Origin: Candidatus Gastranaerophilales bacterium | Lineage (GTDB): Bacteria; Cyanobacteriota; Vampirovibrionia; Gastranaerophilales; JAQUYY01 | Assembly (NCBI GenBank): GCA_028691575.1 | Contig: JAQUYY010000011.1 | Coordinates: forward strand, 1 to 16,884 | DNA length: 16,884 bases | Reading direction: 5' to 3' | Shown here: in pieces, positions 14,555 to 16,884 of the stretch | How the letters are laid out: the number at the start of each line of letters is the position of its first letter | How positions within the stretch are numbered: the stretch's first letter is position 1 | Notes under the pieces: model-generated | What the model saw: only the letters and a program-made list of their open reading frames with translations | Database searches by the model: none | What the model was told of the DNA's origin: nothing | Translations under genes and position numbers: made by a program

Positions 14555-14947
14555 TTAACGTTTTGAGAATTGGAAACGTTTTCTTGCACGTTTGCGACCA
14601 TATTTTTTACGTTCTTTTATTCTTGAATCTCTTGTTAAAAGACCTTCTGAGCGCAAAATGGCTTTTGTTTCTTCATTATTATCTAATAAAGCTCTTGAAA
14701 TACCATGTCTGATTGCACCTGCTTGAGAGCTTATTCCACCGCCTACTACTTTAATTTTAATATCAAACTTATTTTCATTTTCTGTTAAAACTAATGGCTG
14801 AAAAACCATTTTTTCAAGAGCAGGACGATTGCCAACGTAATCTTTTAAAAGTTTACCGTTAACAATAACTTTTCCTTTTCCCGGAACAAGTTTAACTCTT
14901 GCTATTGCGCATTTTCTACGACCAACTGTTTGGCTTTCTTTTGTCAT
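14555..14947 (-). CDS. rpsI: 30S ribosomal protein S9
   Basis: S9 is a small-subunit protein whose C-terminal tail reaches the P-site tRNA anticodon. It shows VGRRKCAIARVKLVPG (8-23), the NGK and PL motifs in the middle, GGGISSQAGAIRHGISRALL and the canonical end GRKRARKRFQFSKR, with the terminal SKR intact. The length of 130 is normal. Its ATG overlaps the rplM stop (TAATG), with GGAGG about 10 bases upstream inside rplM, so translation is probably coupled. S9 and L13 are paired in most bacteria. Confidence 0.97.
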   Translation of the reverse strand: MTKESQTVGRRKCAIARVKLVPGKGKVIVNGKLLKDYVGNRPALEKMVFQPLVLTENENKFDIKIKVVGGGISSQAGAIRHGISRALLDNNEETKAILRSEGLLTRDSRIKERKKYGRKRARKRFQFSKR

Positions 14948-15390
14948 TATTTATTAACCTCCGATAATTTATATTCAATAGGTTGTTGTGCGTCATGCGG
15001 ATGCTCAGCACCTGCATAAATTTTTAATTTTGTTAACTGTTGAGTGCCTAATGAACTATGGGGAAGCATACCTTTTACAGCTTTTTCTAAAGCTTTTGTA
15101 GGCTGTTTTTCCATCATATCTTTAAAACTGATAGATCTTAATCCTGACGGATAACCGGTATGGTGATAATAAATTTTATCAGTTTCTTTTTTGCCGGAAA
15201 TTTTAATTTTGTCAGCATTAATCACTATTACATAATCTCCTGTATCAACGTGAGGCGTAAAATCCGGTTTATTTTTTCCACGTAGGATGTTAGCAATAAC
15301 TGTTGCCAAACGACCCAGAGTTTGTCCTTCAGCATCAATCAATTGCCATTTTGCATTTACCTCAGCAGGTTTTGCCGAATATGTTTTCAT
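14947..15390 (-). CDS. rplM: 50S ribosomal protein L13
   Basis: L13 is an early assembly protein of the large subunit. Motifs include WQLIDAEGQTLGRLAT (15-30), NKPDFTPHVDTGDYVIVINA, YYHHTGYPSGLRS and GMLPHSSLGTQQLTKLKIYAGAEHPHDAQQP, all typical. The length of 147 is normal. The first 29 bases overlap the 3' end of truA in another frame, and GGAG lies 10 bases before the ATG within truA, so coupling with truA is likely. Its own stop overlaps the rpsI start. Confidence 0.97.
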   Translation of the reverse strand: MKTYSAKPAEVNAKWQLIDAEGQTLGRLATVIANILRGKNKPDFTPHVDTGDYVIVINADKIKISGKKETDKIYYHHTGYPSGLRSISFKDMMEKQPTKALEKAVKGMLPHSSLGTQQLTKLKIYAGAEHPHDAQQPIEYKLSEVNK

Positions 15391-16168
15391 CTTTTGTTAT
15401 CTCCATGTTTACATTGTCTTCGATGTTTATTTTTTCGTTATAACCGACGAACATATAAAATAATCCGTCCGGTAAAACCGTTTTGCCGGCTTGTTGCCTA
15501 TCTTTGGAATCAAGGATTTGAAGAATTTTTTCAGGTTCCCATTGACCTTGTCCAATTTTTAAAAGTGTTCCGACAATAACCCGAATCATATTGTACAAAA
15601 ATCTATTTGCCGCAATATCAACGTATATGACGTTTTTTTCAGATTTGCACCTTGCCAGGTACACTTTGCACTCTTTCGCGGGATTTTCTGTATTTGCACT
15701 TTTAAATCCGCTAAAATCGTGCACTCCCTCAAGATAGCTAAGGGCTTTATTCATGGCATCTACATCTAGTTTTTCTCTTATATGCAGAGCCTTTTGTGGC
15801 CATATTGTTCGCTGTTTAGAGTTGTTAATTATATATCTGTACCATCTATAAACAGCTTTTTTTTGGCTGTGAAAGGTTTTATCAACTTCTGCTATCGCAT
15901 TTACGCTTATATCTTTTGGTAAAATACCATTCAGAGAATTAATTAACCTTTCGGTTTCTACCTTTTCAGGTAAATCAAAATGGACGACCTGTCCTTTTGA
16001 GTTAACACCTGCATCTGTTCTTCCTGAAAAAATTGTTTTTATAGGGGTTTTAAACAAGATTTTCATTGCATCTTCAAGTGTTGATTGAATCGTAGCTCGA
16101 TTCGGTTGTTTTTGGCTTCCGGAATAGTTTTTTCCATCGTATTCAAGAACTATTGCGTACCTTGTCAA
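15362..16168 (-). CDS. truA: tRNA pseudouridine(38-40) synthase TruA
   Basis: TruA converts uridine at positions 38, 39 and 40 of the anticodon arm of many tRNAs to pseudouridine. The catalytic motif is GRTDAGVNSKGQVVHFD with Asp52 as nucleophile. Other motifs are YDGKNYSGSQKQPNRATIQ, DFSGFKSA, and the C-terminal RFLYNMIRVIVGTLLKIGQG and PEKILQILDSKDRQQAGKT-PDGLF. Length is 268 residues. The last 25 or so (after MFVGYN, ending NIFGKTC) are a family-variable extension that runs over the start of rplM. The start is TTG (16166-16168), supported by AAAGGAA about 7 bases upstream. It sits between rplQ and rplM as in cyanobacteria. Confidence 0.95.
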   Translation of the reverse strand: MTRYAIVLEYDGKNYSGSQKQPNRATIQSTLEDAMKILFKTPIKTIFSGRTDAGVNSKGQVVHFDLPEKVETERLINSLNGILPKDISVNAIAEVDKTFHSQKKAVYRWYRYIINNSKQRTIWPQKALHIREKLDVDAMNKALSYLEGVHDFSGFKSANTENPAKECKVYLARCKSEKNVIYVDIAANRFLYNMIRVIVGTLLKIGQGQWEPEKILQILDSKDRQQAGKTVLPDGLFYMFVGYNEKINIEDNVNMEITKDENIFGKTC

Positions 16169-16212
16169 TGTTTTATTCCTTTAACCCTAACTCAACTTGT
16201 CCGGCTTTGCAG

Positions 16213-16647
16213 CTAAACAAGTTGAATTAATGCCATTTCTGAAGCATCACCGCGTCTTGGAGGCATTCTCAAAATTCTTGTATAACCGCCGTTACGGTTT
16301 TCAGAAATTTGAGCAATTTCGCTAAAAAGTTTGCGAAGAATTGTTTCTTCAACAACTTTTGCTTCTCCTGCTTCTTCTTTTGATGCAAATACTTTTCCTG
16401 ATTCTAAATTCAAGAATCTTCCTGTATTTTGATCAAAAATCAAAGCACCGGCTTGTCTTCTGGCATGGACGTCACCTCTTTTTGCAAGAGAGATGATTTT
16501 TTCGGCATATGGCTTAAGCGCTTTTGCTTTTGCCATTGTTGTTGTTATTTCACCGTACATAAACAGTGATGAAGCTAATGATCTTAACACAGCTTTTCTC
16601 TGGTCTGCCGGTCTTCCTAATTTATGTCGTTTACACTGATGTCTCAT
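16213..16647 (-). CDS. rplQ: 50S ribosomal protein L17 with an internal insertion
   Basis: L17 surrounds the exit tunnel region of the large subunit. The start MRHQCKRHKLGRPADQRKA, the TTTMAKAKALKPYAEK helix and the end GGYTRILRMPPRRGDASEMALIQLV are diagnostic. At 144 residues it is longer than the usual 116-127. The extra 25 or so residues (about 73-97, NTGRFLNLESGKVFASKEEAG) sit between the conserved core helix and the VVEETILRKLFSEIA segment. AAGGA lies about 12 bases upstream of the ATG. truA follows 44 bases later. Confidence 0.95.
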   Translation of the reverse strand: MRHQCKRHKLGRPADQRKAVLRSLASSLFMYGEITTTMAKAKALKPYAEKIISLAKRGDVHARRQAGALIFDQNTGRFLNLESGKVFASKEEAGEAKVVEETILRKLFSEIAQISENRNGGYTRILRMPPRRGDASEMALIQLV

Positions 16648-16688
16648 TTTTGTTTTTTTCCTTTTTGTTTATATAATTAAGACTTTTG

Positions 16689-16724
16689 TCGGGTTTTTTT
16701 ATTTTCGGATAATGACTGCCCGAA
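16689..16724 (-). promoter_or_regulatory. Possible alternative-pairing leader upstream of rplQ
   Basis: On the minus strand the segment at 16724-16719 (TTCGGG) can pair with CCGAA (16708-16704) or with CCCGA (16693-16689). These exclude each other, in the 136-base gap between rpoA and rplQ. The pairs are short (five bases), so this could be chance. No clear promoter is seen in this gap. Confidence 0.2.
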
Positions 16725-16772
16725 TGGACTTTAATCTAAGTTTGGTTGCGAATGATTAGTGCCCATACAAAA

Positions 16773-16785
16773 GACCCTTAGGGTC
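16773..16785 (-). terminator. Weak hairpin with T-run at the rpoA stop codon
   Basis: On the minus strand GACCC-TAA-GGGTC is followed by TTTTG, and the stem overlaps the rpoA TGA. Only five pairs, so at most a partial terminator or a stability hairpin between rpoA and rplQ. Confidence 0.3.
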
Positions 16786-16884
16786 ATTCTTCACCTATTT
16801 CAACACCTTCAGGATTTGGCGCAAGGTCTAATAAACCAAACGCATGCAATCTTTCAATAACTTCATCAGATGATTTTTTGCCAA
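16784..16884 (-). CDS. rpoA: RNA polymerase alpha subunit, last 32 residues (5' part outside window)
   Basis: The minus-strand frame (first full codon at 16882) encodes GKKSSDEVIERLHAFGLLD and a short tail LAPNPEGVEIGEE before the TGA at 16786-16784. GKKS-EI-LxxxGL is the closing helix of the alpha C-terminal domain, which binds UP elements and activators. Position directly upstream of rplQ agrees. Only the end is visible; the identification rests on this motif and on gene order. Confidence 0.8.
   Translation of the reverse strand, partial: GKKSSDEVIERLHAFGLLDLAPNPEGVEIGEE

Noticed and set aside
15322..15579. Plus-strand frame opposite truA and rplM
   Set aside because: Shadow of two certain genes, with Cys/Leu/Arg-rich translation.

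Overview
The window is a visibly AT-rich bacterial chromosome segment of accessory and core genes. The best guess is a non-photosynthetic cyanobacterial relative (Melainabacteria/Vampirovibrionia, Gastranaerophilales type). Three things support this. The gene order rpoA-rplQ-truA-rplM-rpsI is the cyanobacterial one. The short EF-Ts ends in a cyanobacterial-style RRFVRFVLGEGMEK segment. The HNH endonuclease belongs to a family very common in cyanobacteria. Flagellar hook genes and an MglA-type GTPase fit a motile, non-photosynthetic member. This is inference from remembered families; no search was run.

Layout. 1-2708 (+): end of a flagellar hook operon, fliK (partial), flgD, flgE, closed by a good intrinsic terminator. 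2796-5416 (+): a GT-B glycosyltransferase, a GC-rich structured intergenic island, an 86-aa membrane zinc-ribbon protein and a HEAT-like helical-repeat protein, with a probable 58-aa gene on the minus strand between the last two. 5440-8446 (-): an unusual 803-aa protein with a sigma-region-2-like N-terminus, one likely sigma-4-like segment and five tandem 106-aa units each carrying a sigma-4-like helix-turn-helix, then an HNH endonuclease. 8657-10410 (+): rpsB and tsf with promoter, intercistronic hairpin and terminator. 10428-12938 (+): MglA-like GTPase and membrane sensor histidine kinase, probably one operon. 12939-13473: about 535 bases without a gene, rich in hairpins and ending in a terminator. 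13474-13995 (+): a small P-loop kinase resembling animal-type phosphomevalonate kinase. 14026-14158: a promoter followed at the right distance by a sequence that folds into a compact three-way junction, a candidate small RNA. 14280-16884 (-): rpoA (end), rplQ, truA, rplM, rpsI and an unknown 84-aa gene, ending in an intrinsic terminator that is also one arm of the three-way junction.

How the parts relate. The flagellar genes build the hook: FliK controls its length, FlgD caps it and FlgE is the subunit. mglA and the kinase probably link a sensed signal to cell polarity or surface behaviour. The two ribosomal blocks are housekeeping. The most novel items are the modular sigma-like protein (5440-7851), the three-way-junction RNA candidate (14037-14158) and the animal-PMK-like kinase (13474-13995).
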